Positions 1 through 10,233 are shown, counted from the first letter of the stretch. The stretch is 64,000 nt of DNA from Thalassotalea sp. LPB0316 (GCF_014898095.1 NZ_CP062946.1:1550001-1614000), one strand, 5' to 3'. Notes: generated by a model not told the origin, from the sequence alone. Translations and numbers: made by a program.

Positions 1-968
1 ATGTGATCAGTTGTCGCTTGTTGTTGGTGAAATGGAGGATTGCAAACCACTACATCAACGCTATTGGCTTCAAAACCAGATAAACAGTCATTGACGACAA
101 ATTGGCAGTGCTCAGCTGCATCCGGCAGATTATTTTCTATATTTTGTTTTGCCGAAGCAACCGCCATAAACGATTCATCGACAAAGGTTAACTGAGCAGC
201 CGGTTGTGTGTTGAGCAAAGTTAGGCCAATAACCCCGTTGCCACACCCCAAGTCAATGACTTGTTGGTTGGGCTTGATATTGGGTAGGTGAGGAATAAAA
301 AAGCGCGCGCCTAAGTCGAGTTTTTCGCGAGCAAATACATTGGCGTGGTTGCTGATGTTATAAGGTGTACCTTCTAATGGCCAAACGGTTGGGAATGGCG
401 ATTGATGTGTTTGTTGGTTATCGAGTTGACAAAATACTAACCGAGCTTTCTTCACCGCTAGTGATGTTGTTGTCGTGCCTAAATATTTCTCAAAGACTTT
501 TAGTGTTGAGCTGTGAATGTCCTTTGCTCTTGCAGCGGCGATGAAGATTATATCACTTGATAATTGCCGTTTAATTTGAATTAACTGCTCAGCCAGTAAT
601 GCTTTGCTTTTGGGGATTTTATACAGGACTACGTTTGCATCATTAGGCAGGTTAGTTAGGCTATCACTAATGGTTAAATTATCAGCCGATAAATGATTTT
701 GAGCGATATTTTCCTCTAGGCCGCGATGGGCAAGCCAAGAGTCAGAAACCATAGTTGTTGAGTAATTTAATAGATTGATACTCAGTGCGCCAAAACTGTC
801 ATTAACCACTAAGACCTTACTATCTTTGTTGAGTAAGTCATTTTCAGTGAGATAATTTATTAAATATTCATCGGCAGCATCCCACGCTTGTAAGGAACGA
901 TTATTTTGCGAAATAGGGTAGCGATAAAGTGATAAAGCTTGTTCGTTAACAATGAAAGGACTCTGCAT
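1..968 (-). CDS. rlmG: 23S rRNA (guanine-N2) methyltransferase RlmG, 3' end cut by window edge
   Basis: The minus-strand frame opens at an ATG (966-968) and stays open to base 1, giving about 322 residues of a family that is usually near 375, so the C-terminus lies outside the window. The C-terminal half holds a SAM-binding glycine loop (DLGCGNG, about 221-255) and the N2-guanine methyltransferase signature NPPFH (28-42). The N-terminal half is the degenerate methyltransferase-like domain typical of RsmC/RlmG enzymes. By family knowledge RlmG methylates G1835 of 23S rRNA with SAM in the cytoplasm. RsmC (16S G1207) is the nearest alternative, but the N-terminal sequence fits RlmG better. It is divergent from alkB. 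Confidence 0.85.
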   Translation of the reverse strand, partial: MQSPFIVNEQALSLYRYPISQNNRSLQAWDAADEYLINYLTENDLLNKDSKVLVVNDSFGALSINLLNYSTTMVSDSWLAHRGLEENIAQNHLSADNLTISDSLTNLPNDANVVLYKIPKSKALLAEQLIQIKRQLSSDIIFIAAARAKDIHSSTLKVFEKYLGTTTTSLAVKKARLVFCQLDNQQTHQSPFPTVWPLEGTPYNISNHANVFAREKLDLGARFFIPHLPNIKPNQQVIDLGCGNGVIGLTLLNTQPAAQLTFVDESFMAVASAKQNIENNLPDAAEHCQFVVNDCLSGFEANSVDVVVCNPPFHQQQATTDH

Positions 969-1051
969 TACTTACGCGGATCTCGGTTTTTATACTAGTT
1001 TAATGGTATTATTTTCTCAGATTAATAAGACATGTGCTAGCAATACCCACC

Positions 1052-1627
1052 ATGAAAATACCTGCGCCTAACGCTTCACTCGATTATCTACCTCATTTTA
1101 TTTCGCTAAGCCGAGCACGCGCTTTAGAAAAAAGGCTTAAAGATGAAATAGCATTTTCTCAAGATAAAATATCCCTTTATGGCAAAGCATATGATATTCC
1201 TCGGTTGCAAGCGTGGTTTGGCGATGCGAGTTACACCTATTCTGGGCTGAAAATGAATCCACAACCTTGGACACCAGCGTTGCTTGAAATAAAACATATG
1301 GTTGAGGAAAAAACACATTGTTTGTTTAACTCTGCGCTAGTGAATTTGTATCGCAATCATCAAGATTCGGTTGGTTGGCACAGTGATGACGAACCTGAAT
1401 TAGGCGATAACCCGATGATTGCTTCTGTGTCACTCGGCGCTAAGCGAACATTTAAACTAAAACATAAAAATACCGCTGAAAAGCTTGATATTCCTTTGGT
1501 TGAGGGGAGTTTACTAATTATGTCAGGTGAAACCCAAAGGTATTGGCAACATGCTGTTTTAAAAGAAAAATGTAACACTGCGCCGCGGATAAATATCACC
1601 TTTAGACAACTCGTTTTAGCGCAATAA
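1052..1627 (+). CDS. alkB: AlkB-like Fe(II)/2-oxoglutarate-dependent dioxygenase
   Basis: About 191 residues, the size of the short ALKBH2-type bacterial AlkB proteins. The iron triad is visible: H110 and D112 in WHSDD, and H167 in WQHAV, followed by RINITFR, whose arginines bind 2-oxoglutarate. The family removes N1-methyladenine and N3-methylcytosine from DNA or RNA by oxidative demethylation. The reading frame can also open at a GTG at 1034, but neither start has a strong Shine-Dalgarno sequence. I prefer the ATG at 1052 because the family homology begins there. There is no ada gene or LexA box nearby. The exact substrate cannot be read from sequence. Confidence 0.85.
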   Translation: MKIPAPNASLDYLPHFISLSRARALEKRLKDEIAFSQDKISLYGKAYDIPRLQAWFGDASYTYSGLKMNPQPWTPALLEIKHMVEEKTHCLFNSALVNLYRNHQDSVGWHSDDEPELGDNPMIASVSLGAKRTFKLKHKNTAEKLDIPLVEGSLLIMSGETQRYWQHAVLKEKCNTAPRINITFRQLVLAQ

Positions 1628-1763
1628 TATAGCTAAAACTTTATCTTCAATAATTTCAGTAAGGTGCGAGTTTTTGCTGATGATTCGTGTCGATTGTATG
1701 GCATAATAAGCAGAAACCACTAGACTTAAGCAGTAGGTGGATGGCGTTTATGCAAGGATTTTT

Positions 1764-2081
1764 ATGTTAGTTGAAACAACCATAGAACAAAAATTACTGT
1801 CGGCGTTTGAGCCGAGCCATTTAGAAGTGATCAACGAGAGTCATCAACACAATGTACCGCAGGGCAGCGAGTCTCATTTTAAAGTTGTGATCGTTAGTGA
1901 CAAATTTTCTGGCGAGCGTTTAATTAAGCGTCATCGCGCCATTAATTCAGTGTTGGCGGAAGAGCTTTCTGATAAAATTCATGCGCTTGCCTTGCATACT
2001 TACACAAAACAAGAATGGCAAAATTACTACGCTGATAACGTGCCGGGGTCGCCGCGTTGCCTTGGTGGCAGTACCGTTTAA
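1764..2081 (+). CDS. bolA: BolA family protein
   Basis: About 105 residues with the BolA fold: an N-terminal helix (TTIEQKLLSAF), the loop ESHQHNVP, the core SHFKVVIVSDKF and the helix-turn RHRAINSVLAEEL. The SHFKV and RHR motifs mark class I BolA rather than IbaG. The frame is open back to a GTG at 1737, but the ATG at 1764 has an AAGGA Shine-Dalgarno just upstream and matches the family N-terminus. By family knowledge BolA pairs with monothiol glutaredoxins in Fe-S trafficking and affects cell shape and stress responses. It stands alone between alkB and the TRAP genes. Confidence 0.9.
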   Translation: MLVETTIEQKLLSAFEPSHLEVINESHQHNVPQGSESHFKVVIVSDKFSGERLIKRHRAINSVLAEELSDKIHALALHTYTKQEWQNYYADNVPGSPRCLGGSTV

Positions 2082-2194
2082 TTCTTTCTTATCAAGTGTA
2101 AAAATGGTTAATTGCCCTATGCTCTTATTATTTTTGCGTTCCATTTCTTAGCATTTTCTGGTATTTCTGTACCCCTAAAAATAATAAAGAATTC

Positions 2195-2220
2195 GCGCGC
2201 TTGGTCAAAAATAAGCGCGC
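2195..2220. promoter_or_regulatory. GC-rich hairpin just upstream of the TRAP operon
   Basis: Perfect 8-bp arms GCGCGCTT and AAGCGCGC flank a 10-nt loop, ending 15 bases before the dctQ ATG and directly before a G-rich Shine-Dalgarno (2224-2231). There is no following T-run, so it is not a typical terminator of bolA. It could act on dctQ translation or be an operator half-site pair. The function is not known. Confidence 0.4.
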
Positions 2221-2235
2221 ATTTGGGGGGAGTTT

Positions 2236-2763
2236 ATGCCGGCTAGCTCGCTTAGCTGCATTGCGCAATTTATAGATACTATTACCGATAGACTCGGGCG
2301 AGCTATTATTTGGCTTACCCTTGTCATGGTGTTGTTAACATTTCTTATCGTATTACTTCGCTATGGCTTCAATATTGGTTTTATTGCCATGCAAGAGTCT
2401 GTATTGTACCTACACGGTATTGTGATTATGCTCGGTGCCGCGTTTGCGTTGAAGGAAGATGCGCATGTGCGAGTCGATATTTTCTATCAAAAATTTTCAC
2501 AAAAACAGCAAGCATTAGTCAACGCGCTTGGTATTATTTTTCTCCTGCTGCCCGTTTGCTTATTCTTCTTTTATATCAGTCTTGATTATGTCTTAGCTTC
2601 GTGGCGCGTGTTGGAAAAGTCATCTGAAGCAGGTGGTTTGCCTTTCGTTTATCTCAATAAAACCTTATTGCTGTTGTTACCTTTGACCCTGTTTTTACAG
2701 GGGATTAGTGAGCTGTGTAAATCGGTGCTGAGCTATCAAGTAGCTACAGGAGAGAATGGGTAA
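2236..2763 (+). CDS. dctQ: TRAP transporter small permease DctQ
   Basis: A 175-residue protein with four hydrophobic helices (about residues 22-45, 56-75, 93-115 and 135-155). This is the size and topology of the DctQ subunit that links the solute-binding protein to the large permease in the inner membrane. The motif KEDAHVRVDIFY between helices 2 and 3 is typical of DctQ. A strong G-rich Shine-Dalgarno precedes the ATG. The stop codon abuts the dctM start, so the two are translationally coupled. The system imports organic acids using the Na+ gradient, which fits a genome that makes a sodium gradient with Nqr. Confidence 0.9.
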   Translation: MPASSLSCIAQFIDTITDRLGRAIIWLTLVMVLLTFLIVLLRYGFNIGFIAMQESVLYLHGIVIMLGAAFALKEDAHVRVDIFYQKFSQKQQALVNALGIIFLLLPVCLFFFYISLDYVLASWRVLEKSSEAGGLPFVYLNKTLLLLLPLTLFLQGISELCKSVLSYQVATGENG

Positions 2764-4152
2764 ATGGAATATTTAGCATTATTAATGTTCTTCGTTGTGT
2801 GTTGTGTCTTATTACTCGGTTTTCCTGTCGCGTTTTCACTTGCCGGTGTTGCTTTACTGTTTGCCGGAATAGGTATCAGTGCTGATATTTTTGATGCGGC
2901 GTTCTTACAAGCATTGCCGAGTCGTTTATTTGGCGTGATAAATAACCAAACGTTGTTGGCTGTGCCCCTATTCGTCTTTATGGGAGCGATGTTAGAACGC
3001 TCCAAAATTGCTGAAAATTTGCTGACCGCGATGACGATTTTATTTGGCCGTTTTCGAGGTGGCTTGGGCATTTCAGTTACGCTTGTTGGAATGATGCTTG
3101 CCGCCAGTACCGGTATCGTTGGCGCGACAGTCGTAACGATGGGGCTACTTTCATTGCCGACCATGTTAAAGCGAGGTTACAGCCCGTCTTTTTCAACCGG
3201 CATTATTTGTGCAACGGGCACTTTAGGGCAAATTATTCCACCGTCAATTGCATTGGTGTTATTAGGTGATGTCCTTTCGAGCGCGTATCAACAAGCGCAA
3301 TTGAAGATGGGGATTTTTAACCCTGAGACTGTTTCTGTCGGTGATTTATTTGCTGGCGCGGTAGTGCCTGGGCTTATGCTTGTTGGCCTTTACATGACTT
3401 ATTGTATTGGGATGGCCATTTTTAGGCCGCAAGATGTCCCGAGTATTGACGTTGAAGAGCTCAAAAAAGACCACCCTAGTGAGTCAGTCGTTAAGTTAGT
3501 ACTTACTGCGTTAATTCCTCCGCTTTTATTAATGGTTGCCGTGTTGGGGTCAATTTTATTCGGTTTTGCAACGCCAACAGAAGCAGCCGGTGTTGGCGCT
3601 ATGGGCGCAATGTTATTGGCTATTTGGCAACGTCAACTCAGTAAAGAAAACCTTAAAGCAGTGATGGAAAGCACGCTTAAAATTACCTCGATGGTCTTTA
3701 TGATTTTGGTTGGTGCAAGTTTGTTTTCACTCGTCTTTAGAGGTTTAGGTGGTGAAGAGTTAGTAACGGGCTTTTTTGAACAAATGCCAGGCGGCGTGAT
3801 CGGCGCTATGTTTGTTGTGATGTTAGTCATGTTCTTACTAGGTTTTATTCTTGATTTTATTGAGATCACCTTTGTTGTAGTGCCAATTGTTGCGCCAATT
3901 TTACTTGCTATGGGCTTAGATCCCATATGGCTCGGTATTATGATTGCGTTAAACCTACAAACCTCATTTTTAACGCCACCATTTGGTTTTGCGTTATTTT
4001 ACTTGCGCGGCGTTGCCAGTAAAACGGTAACAACTATGCAAATATATAAGGGCGTTATTCCTTTTATCTTAATGCAATTAAGCGTTCTCGGCGCTTTGGC
4101 GATATGGCCAGAGCTAGTGACTTGGTTACCTGAATTAATCTATGGAAAATAA
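2764..4152 (+). CDS. dctM: TRAP transporter large permease DctM
   Basis: 462 residues and strongly hydrophobic, with about a dozen membrane segments, matching the DctM elevator-type permease. Recognisable pieces are the N-terminal GFPVAFSLAGVAL, the helical-hairpin segments ASTGIVGATVVTMGLLSLP and GTLGQIIPPSIALVL, and the C-terminal half repeating them (LDFIEITFVVVPIVAPI, LQTSFLTPPFGFALFYLRG). It starts directly after dctQ and overlaps the region in which dctP begins. It carries substrate across the inner membrane with Na+ symport, by family knowledge. Confidence 0.92.
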   Translation: MEYLALLMFFVVCCVLLLGFPVAFSLAGVALLFAGIGISADIFDAAFLQALPSRLFGVINNQTLLAVPLFVFMGAMLERSKIAENLLTAMTILFGRFRGGLGISVTLVGMMLAASTGIVGATVVTMGLLSLPTMLKRGYSPSFSTGIICATGTLGQIIPPSIALVLLGDVLSSAYQQAQLKMGIFNPETVSVGDLFAGAVVPGLMLVGLYMTYCIGMAIFRPQDVPSIDVEELKKDHPSESVVKLVLTALIPPLLLMVAVLGSILFGFATPTEAAGVGAMGAMLLAIWQRQLSKENLKAVMESTLKITSMVFMILVGASLFSLVFRGLGGEELVTGFFEQMPGGVIGAMFVVMLVMFLLGFILDFIEITFVVVPIVAPILLAMGLDPIWLGIMIALNLQTSFLTPPFGFALFYLRGVASKTVTTMQIYKGVIPFILMQLSVLGALAIWPELVTWLPELIYGK

Positions 4153-4153
4153 T

Positions 4154-5248
4154 ATGAGTACTTCGTTTATAAAGCACATTGTTGCCGCTGTTATTAGTCT
4201 TTCCTTGCTTGCCGGATGTGGCGATAACAAGCAATCACAGACAAGCCAAGTGGCTGAAGTTAAAACCTACAAGTGGAAGTTGGTGACTTCATGGCCAAAA
4301 AACTTTCCTGGTTTAGGCATGGCACCAGAGAAGTTCGCTGAATATGTTAATGAAATGAGTGGTGGGCGCTTAAGCATTCAAGTCTATGGCGCTGGTGAGC
4401 TGGTGCCTGGTTTTGAGGTATTTGACGCTGTATCACAGGGTACAGCACAAATGGGCCACAGTGGTTCATATTACTGGAAAGGCAAGATCCCATCATCACC
4501 ATTATTTGGTGCTATTCCTTTTGGCATGACGGCAACAGAGCTCAATGCTTGGCTACACTATGGTGGTGGTTTGGAGCTTTGGCGTGAAATGTATCAGCCA
4601 TTTGGCATTATTCCAATGGCAGGTGGTAATTCAGGCGCTCAGTTTGCCGGTTGGTTTAAAAAAGAAATCAATTCAATGGATGATCTTAAAGGCCTTAAAA
4701 TGCGCATCCCTGGGTTAGCTGGAGAGGTGTTACAACGCGCTGGCGCAGTACCTGTTACGCTAACTGGCGGTGAAATCTATTCTTCACTGCAAAGTGGTGC
4801 GATTGATGGAACCGAATGGGTTGGCCCGTACAATGATTTAGCCTTTGGTTTCTACCAAGCGGCAACTTACTATTATTCAAGTATTTGGCATGAGCCGGGC
4901 ACAGGTTTAGAGTTTTTAATTAACGAAAAAGCGTTTAACGAATTGCCAAAAGATCTGCAGAAGATCGTTGAAGTGGCAGCTCGCGCGGTTAATGAATCGA
5001 CCCTTGATGAATACAACGCTCGCAACAATGCGGCGTTGAAAACCTTAATTGAAAAACACAATGTGCAGATGCGTAAATTACCACCTGAGGTTATCGCGCA
5101 GCTTAAAGCAATCACCGCGCAAGTAATGGCTGAACAAGCGGCGCAAGACGAAGGCTTTGCCAAAGTGTGGGCAAGCTATAGTGCGTTTCAATCGTCAATT
5201 AAAAGCTATCACGACTTAACCTTGAAAGAATATTTCACTCATCGTTAA
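4154..5248 (+). CDS. dctP: TRAP transporter solute-binding lipoprotein DctP (TakP/mannitol-chloroaromatic subfamily)
   Basis: About 364 residues. The N-terminus is a lipoprotein signal (LSLLAGCGD), so the protein is tethered rather than free in the periplasm. The mature protein starts with YKWKLVTSWPKNFPG and contains SGGRLSIQVYGAGELVPGFEVF and the SGAIDGTEWVGPYND segment, features of the subfamily containing alpha-keto-acid binder TakP and related acid binders. The frame opens at 4142 inside dctM, but the ATG at 4154, with GGA upstream, is the better start. The substrate is probably a small 2-oxo or hydroxy acid, which is inference from the subfamily only. Confidence 0.88.
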   Translation: MSTSFIKHIVAAVISLSLLAGCGDNKQSQTSQVAEVKTYKWKLVTSWPKNFPGLGMAPEKFAEYVNEMSGGRLSIQVYGAGELVPGFEVFDAVSQGTAQMGHSGSYYWKGKIPSSPLFGAIPFGMTATELNAWLHYGGGLELWREMYQPFGIIPMAGGNSGAQFAGWFKKEINSMDDLKGLKMRIPGLAGEVLQRAGAVPVTLTGGEIYSSLQSGAIDGTEWVGPYNDLAFGFYQAATYYYSSIWHEPGTGLEFLINEKAFNELPKDLQKIVEVAARAVNESTLDEYNARNNAALKTLIEKHNVQMRKLPPEVIAQLKAITAQVMAEQAAQDEGFAKVWASYSAFQSSIKSYHDLTLKEYFTHR

Positions 5249-5397
5249 TCGCTAGGTGCGGCTGGTAATGAACTTTATTACCTGCCAACCGACCTTTATT
5301 TGATAAATATTCGATCTGCTCGTACCTCTTTAACGCTAAAGATCAGTACACTATGGGCAATTTTCAAAATAGCAAAGAAATACAGAAGGCATTTTCT

Positions 5398-6584
5398 ATG
5401 GTTATTAAACCAAAAATTCGTGGTTTTATTTGTACAAACGCACACCCAGTAGGATGTGAAGCCCACGTAAATGAACAGATTGCTTACGTTAAATCTCAAG
5501 AGCAAGCGTCAGAAAAACCAAAAAATGTACTCGTTATTGGTGCATCGACGGGTTACGGATTAGCGTCGCGTATTACCGCGGCATTTGGTTGTAATGCAAA
5601 AACGCTAGGTGTGTTTTTTGAAAAGCCACCAACAGAAAAGAAAACAGCGTCAGCGGGTTGGTATAATACCGCTGCCTTTCAAAAAGCAGCTGATGCGGCA
5701 GGTCTTTGGGCAAAAAATATTAATGGCGATGCTTTCTCACATGAAATAAAAGCACAAGCGATTGATATCATTAAAGAAGAATTAGGCCAAGTAGATCTTG
5801 TGATTTACTCGCTTGCTTCACCTCGCCGTATGGATCCGGATACGGGTGAAGTTTATTCATCAACGTTGAAGCCGATTGGCGAAACAGTGACCACTAAAAA
5901 CTTAAATACCTCAAAAGGGGTGATTGATGAAGTGACTGTTGAAGCGGCGAATGACGATGAAATTCAAGGCACAATCGATGTTATGGGGGGGCCGATTGGG
6001 AGCTTTGGATCAAAGCACTAAGTGAAGCGGGTGTGTTGGCTGATAACTTTAAAACCACTGCCTACACGTATATTGGTAAAAAGTTAACTTGGCCAATTTA
6101 TGGCCACGCAACGATTGGTCGTGCAAAAGAAGATCTAGATCGCGCAGCTAAAGCAATTACTGAAGGGTCAAGCGTTGGTGGTAAAGCATACGTGACCTCG
6201 CTAAACGCAGTGGTAACTCAAGCGAGCTCTGCCATTCCAATTATGCCGTTGTACATTTCAGCCATGTTCAAAGTGATGAAAGAAGATGGCACTTACGAAG
6301 GTTGTATAGAGCAAATTCAGGCGCTATTTAAAGAAAACCTCTATGGCGAGAGCCCGAGATTTGATGAAGCGGGTCGTTTTAGTCAAAACTACAAAGAGCT
6401 AGAGGACAGCGTGCAAGATCGCGTACAAGTGATTTGGGACAGTGTTGATACCGACACCATTGACTCAATGACTGATTACGCTGGCTATCACCACGAGTTC
6501 TTGAAGCTATTTGGTTTTGCTGTTGATGGTGTGGATTACGACGCAGATGTAAGCCCTATGGTTGACATTAACAACCTCGTTTAA
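5398..6584 (+). pseudogene. fabV: Enoyl-ACP reductase FabV, interrupted by a one-base frameshift
   Basis: Two adjoining frames together make a complete FabV of about 395 residues. The first (5398-6021) has the N-terminus [17 protein letters not shown], the NADH-binding [11 protein letters not shown] and the active-site region YSLASPRR. The second (ending 6584) carries the ASSAIPIMPLY and GVDYDADV parts. The break is a run of seven G at 5985-5991: eight G would give [13 protein letters not shown] and restore the frame through to the end. As written, translation stops at 6019-6021. FabV reduces enoyl-ACP in fatty-acid synthesis and is triclosan resistant. A sequencing undercall is the simplest explanation. 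If real, another enoyl reductase must exist elsewhere. Confidence 0.9.
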
Positions 6585-6619
6585 TCCACTTTACTCGCTC
6601 AACGAGAAAAAATGTAAGA

Positions 6620-6649
6620 AAACCAGCAATAAAATGTGCTGGTTTTTTT
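6620..6649 (+). terminator. Rho-independent terminator after fabV
   Basis: Arms AAACCAGCA and TGCTGGTTT with a short A-rich loop, followed by a T-run, 36 bases after the fabV stop. Confidence 0.85.
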
Positions 6650-6918
6650 ATTTTCGGCTATTTTTTGTGTAGTAAGCGAAAATTGTGCGGTGCTGTAATT
6701 TTTTTTTCTTTTTTGTAATTAAAAGTGTCCTGCATAGATGGAATCTCAGGTTCCTTTCATGCTAAAATCCGCGCAGAAAATTTTAACTAAGTAGTGGTGG
6801 GAATTTGTTTTTTAACAATGAACCGCTGAAATACACTGAAATTGGCGAAAATATAATCTCTACATAAGGTTGCATTTTCAACAATTTTTATACTCCCGTC
6901 AAAGTAGTGCAAGTGGTT
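6650..6918 (+). promoter_or_regulatory. nqr operon upstream region
   Basis: About 270 AT-rich bases between the fabV terminator and nqrA. No open frame is credible. The promoter of the six-gene nqr operon must lie here, but I cannot pick a convincing -35/-10 pair or a known operator. Confidence 0.4.
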
Positions 6919-8256
6919 ATGATTACAATAAAAAAAGGTCTGGATGTCCCAGTTAATGGCGCTCCCCAGCAAGTAATCCATGATGGTCAAACCATCAAAA
7001 CTGTTGCCGCACTTGGTGAAGAGTTTGTGGGCATGCGCCCAACGATGCATTGCAAAGTTGGTGATCGCGTTAAAAAAGGTCAGGCTCTTTTTGAAGACAA
7101 AAAGAACCCTGGCGTATTGTTCACAGCTCCGGCCGCTGGTGTGGTAACTGAAATTAACCGTGGTGAAAAACGTGTTTTACAGTCTGTTGTCATTGAAATA
7201 GATGGCAATGAGCAAGAAACGTTTGCAAGCTACGCCGCAGACCAACTATCAACAATTGCTCGTGAAGTTGTTGTTGAAAACTTGGTTAAGTCAGGTTTAT
7301 GGACAGCGCTTCGCACGCGCCCATACAGCAAAATCCCAGCGATTGATGCAACGCCTAAAGCGATCTTTGTGAGTGCCATGGATACCAACCCACTAGCGGG
7401 TGATCCAGCGGTAATTATCAACGAGCAAAGTGAAGCGTTCAAAAACGGTTTAAACGTGTTAGCTCGTTTAACTGAAGGTGAAGTGTTTGTTTCTAAAGCG
7501 CCAGGTGCAGATATTCCTGTTGAGAGTCATGTAGTTGTTAACGAGTTTGCAGGTAAACACCCTGCGGGCTTAGTTGGTACACACATTCACTTCTTAAAGC
7601 CGGTTAACGCTGACAACATGGTTTGGCATTTAAACTACCAAGACGTTATAGCATTCGGTAAGTTATTTACGACTGGTGAATTAGACGCGTCTCGTGTGGT
7701 TTCTTTAGCTGGTCCAGCTGCTAAAAATCCTCGTTTAGTGCGCACCGTTATGGGTGCCAACATCAGCGAGTTAACAGCGGGTGAAGCAACCGACGGCGAA
7801 GTGCGTGCGGTATCTGGTTCTTTATTACAAGGCCACACAGCGCAAAGCGTTCACGCTTACCTAGGTCGTTATCACGTTCAAGTCTGTTTGTTACTTGAAG
7901 GTCGTGAAAAAGAGTTCATTGGCTACATGATGCCAGGTGCGAATAAGTTCTCAGTAACTCGTGCTTATCTATCGCATTTCTCGCCAAGCAAGTTATTCAA
8001 CATGACAACAACGACTAACGGTAGTTCACGTGCCATGGTACCAATCGGTAACTTCGAGCGTGTAATGCCATTAGATATTTTACCAACCTTATTGTTACGT
8101 GATTTATGTGCCGGTGATACCGACAGTGCGCAGCAACTAGGTGCATTAGAGCTTGACGAAGAAGATTTAGCGTTATGTACATTTGTTTGCCCTGGTAAAA
8201 CAGATTACGGCGTATTACTTCGTGATTGCCTAACCACGATTGAGAAGGAAGGTTAG
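6919..8256 (+). CDS. nqrA: Na+-translocating NADH:quinone reductase subunit A
   Basis: About 445 residues with the family N-terminus [14 protein letters not shown] and the conserved [17 protein letters not shown] lipoyl-like segment. The frame is open from 6907, but the ATG at 6919 matches the family start. NqrA is a cytoplasmic-face subunit without membrane helices and contributes to ubiquinone binding. It is the first gene of nqrABCDEF, with two bases between its stop and nqrB. Confidence 0.96.
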   Translation: MITIKKGLDVPVNGAPQQVIHDGQTIKTVAALGEEFVGMRPTMHCKVGDRVKKGQALFEDKKNPGVLFTAPAAGVVTEINRGEKRVLQSVVIEIDGNEQETFASYAADQLSTIAREVVVENLVKSGLWTALRTRPYSKIPAIDATPKAIFVSAMDTNPLAGDPAVIINEQSEAFKNGLNVLARLTEGEVFVSKAPGADIPVESHVVVNEFAGKHPAGLVGTHIHFLKPVNADNMVWHLNYQDVIAFGKLFTTGELDASRVVSLAGPAAKNPRLVRTVMGANISELTAGEATDGEVRAVSGSLLQGHTAQSVHAYLGRYHVQVCLLLEGREKEFIGYMMPGANKFSVTRAYLSHFSPSKLFNMTTTTNGSSRAMVPIGNFERVMPLDILPTLLLRDLCAGDTDSAQQLGALELDEEDLALCTFVCPGKTDYGVLLRDCLTTIEKEG

Positions 8257-8258
8257 AC

Positions 8259-9470
8259 ATGGGCTTGAAAAAGTTTATTGAAGATATTGAACCGCATTTT
8301 GAAAAAGGCGGTAAACACGAGAAGTGGTTTGCTTTATACGAAGCAATCGCTACTGGTTTATTTACTCCTGGTTACGTAACTAAGGGTAAAACACACATTC
8401 GCGACAGCATCGACTTAAAACGTATCATGATTACGGTTTGGTTGGCTGTATTCCCAGCTATGTTCTGGGGTATGTATAACATAGGCTTTCAAGCGCAAGA
8501 TGCTTTAGCTGCTGGTTATGCAATCCAGCAAACATGGCAAGTTGGCCTTTACGAATTCTTTGGTGGTAACTTAACTGCTGAAACGGGTTGGTTTGGCTTG
8601 ATGGGCTACGGTGCATGTTTCTTCCTGCCTATTTACATGACAGTGTTCATTGTTGGTGGTTTCTGGGAAGTATTATTTGCTGCGGTGCGCAAGCATGAAG
8701 TAAACGAAGGTTTCTTCGTAACATCAATTTTATTTGCCCTAATTTTACCAGCGTCTATCCCATTGTGGCAGGCGGCTTTAGGTATTACCTTCGGTGTCGT
8801 TATCGCAAAAGAAATCTTTGGTGGTACAGGTAAAAACTTCTTAAACCCTGCATTAGCCGGTCGTGCGTTCTTATTCTTCGCATACCCAAGTGAAATCTCA
8901 GGTGACGCTGTTTGGGTTGCTGTTGACGGCTTCTCAGGTGCTACTGCGTTAGCTGCTGGTGCTGCTGCACAAGTTGGCGCTATCGATTACAGCTTAAACG
9001 CTGATTGGTGGAACGCGTTCTGGGGTCTAATTCCTGGTTCAGTGGGTGAAGTTTCTACAGCGGCAATTTTCTTAGGTGGTGCATATATCCTTTACAAAGG
9101 TATCGCATCATGGCGCATCGTGTTAAGTGTTTTTGTTGGTATGGTTGCAACAGCAACGTTATTCAACATGATTGGCTCTGAGACAAATGCAATGTTTGCA
9201 ATGCCTTGGTACTGGCACTTAGTCGTTGGTGGTTTTGCTTTTGGTATGATGTTCATGGCAACAGACCCAGTAACTATGTCGTTCACTAATACTGGTAAAT
9301 ACTGGTTTGGTGCGTTAGTTGGTGTAATGGTGGTATTAGTACGTGTTGTCAACCCAGCATTCCCAGAAGGTATGATGTTAGCAATCTTATTCGCTAACCT
9401 ATTTGCTCCATTGTTTGACTACTTTGTCGTTCAGTCGAACATCAAGAGGAGGGTTGCTCGCAATGTCTAG
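8259..9470 (+). CDS. nqrB: Na+-translocating NADH:quinone reductase subunit B
   Basis: 403 residues and polytopic, starting with the soluble stretch [19 protein letters not shown]. The covalent FMN attachment site is visible as SGATAL (threonine in the S-G-A-T motif, near 8935-8950). The protein lies in the inner membrane, carries FMN through a phosphoester bond to that threonine, and takes part in the Na+ path and the quinone site. Its last eight bases overlap the start of nqrC. Confidence 0.96.
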   Translation: MGLKKFIEDIEPHFEKGGKHEKWFALYEAIATGLFTPGYVTKGKTHIRDSIDLKRIMITVWLAVFPAMFWGMYNIGFQAQDALAAGYAIQQTWQVGLYEFFGGNLTAETGWFGLMGYGACFFLPIYMTVFIVGGFWEVLFAAVRKHEVNEGFFVTSILFALILPASIPLWQAALGITFGVVIAKEIFGGTGKNFLNPALAGRAFLFFAYPSEISGDAVWVAVDGFSGATALAAGAAAQVGAIDYSLNADWWNAFWGLIPGSVGEVSTAAIFLGGAYILYKGIASWRIVLSVFVGMVATATLFNMIGSETNAMFAMPWYWHLVVGGFAFGMMFMATDPVTMSFTNTGKYWFGALVGVMVVLVRVVNPAFPEGMMLAILFANLFAPLFDYFVVQSNIKRRVARNV

Positions 9471-10233
9471 TAATAAAGAAACATTCGGTAGAACGGTTGG
9501 GTTCGTTTTAGTAGTTTGTTTAGTTTGTGCTTTATTAGTATCGTTCTCAGCGGTGCAATTAAAGCCACTACAACAATCCAATAAATTATTAGATCAACAA
9601 ACTAAGATCTTAGAAGCGGCAGACCTTTTAGAAGTTGCTAAAGGTGATATCGTTGGTACGTACAACAAATACGTTGAAGCGAAAATGATCGACCTAGATT
9701 CAGGTGAGTTCATTGAAGGTAATCCTGAGTTATTTGACGAGCGTCGCAACGCACGTGACGTAACCAAGTCAGACAAGCCTGAAAACGATATCGCTGGTAT
9801 CAACCGTCGCTCACATGATGCCGTTGTTTACCTAGTACGTGATGGTGGCGGTAAAATTGAGACCGTTGTTTTACCAATCGTTGGCTCTGGTTTATGGGAT
9901 CTAATGTACGGTTACGTTGGTCTTGAAGCTGACTTAAATACAGTTCGTAGCGTTGTATACTCTGATCACAAAGAAACTCCGGGCTTAGGTGCCGAAGTGA
10001 TGAACCCTAAGTGGAAAGCTTTGTGGCCGGGTAAGAAAATGTTTGACGAGCAAAACAACGTTGCGATCAAGCTTGTTAAAGGCGGTGCAAAAGCTGGTGA
10101 CATCCACGGTGTTGACGGTTTATCAGGCGCTACATTAACAAGTGTTGGTGTTGAGAAAACATTACATTTCTGGCTTGGCGAAGAAGGCTACGGTCCATTC
10201 GTTAACAAATTCCGTAACGGAGGCTTGAACTAA
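9463..10233 (+). CDS. nqrC: Na+-translocating NADH:quinone reductase subunit C
   Basis: About 256 residues: one N-terminal membrane helix ([20 protein letters not shown]) and a periplasmic FMN-binding domain ending in [13 protein letters not shown], whose SGAT threonine takes covalent FMN from ApbE. The start at 9463 overlaps the nqrB end by eight bases and has an upstream AGGAGG-type Shine-Dalgarno (9447-9452) inside nqrB. The frame runs open further upstream, but that extension is the nqrB coding sequence. Confidence 0.96.
   Translation: MSSNKETFGRTVGFVLVVCLVCALLVSFSAVQLKPLQQSNKLLDQQTKILEAADLLEVAKGDIVGTYNKYVEAKMIDLDSGEFIEGNPELFDERRNARDVTKSDKPENDIAGINRRSHDAVVYLVRDGGGKIETVVLPIVGSGLWDLMYGYVGLEADLNTVRSVVYSDHKETPGLGAEVMNPKWKALWPGKKMFDEQNNVAIKLVKGGAKAGDIHGVDGLSGATLTSVGVEKTLHFWLGEEGYGPFVNKFRNGGLN

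Noticed and set aside
5312..5330. FadR or FabR operator before fabV
   Set aside because: Only about 11 of 15 positions fit, without clear dyad symmetry; too weak to call.
5296..5505. A 69-residue minus-strand frame upstream of fabV
   Set aside because: Overlaps the fabV N-terminal coding sequence, no family features, no Shine-Dalgarno.
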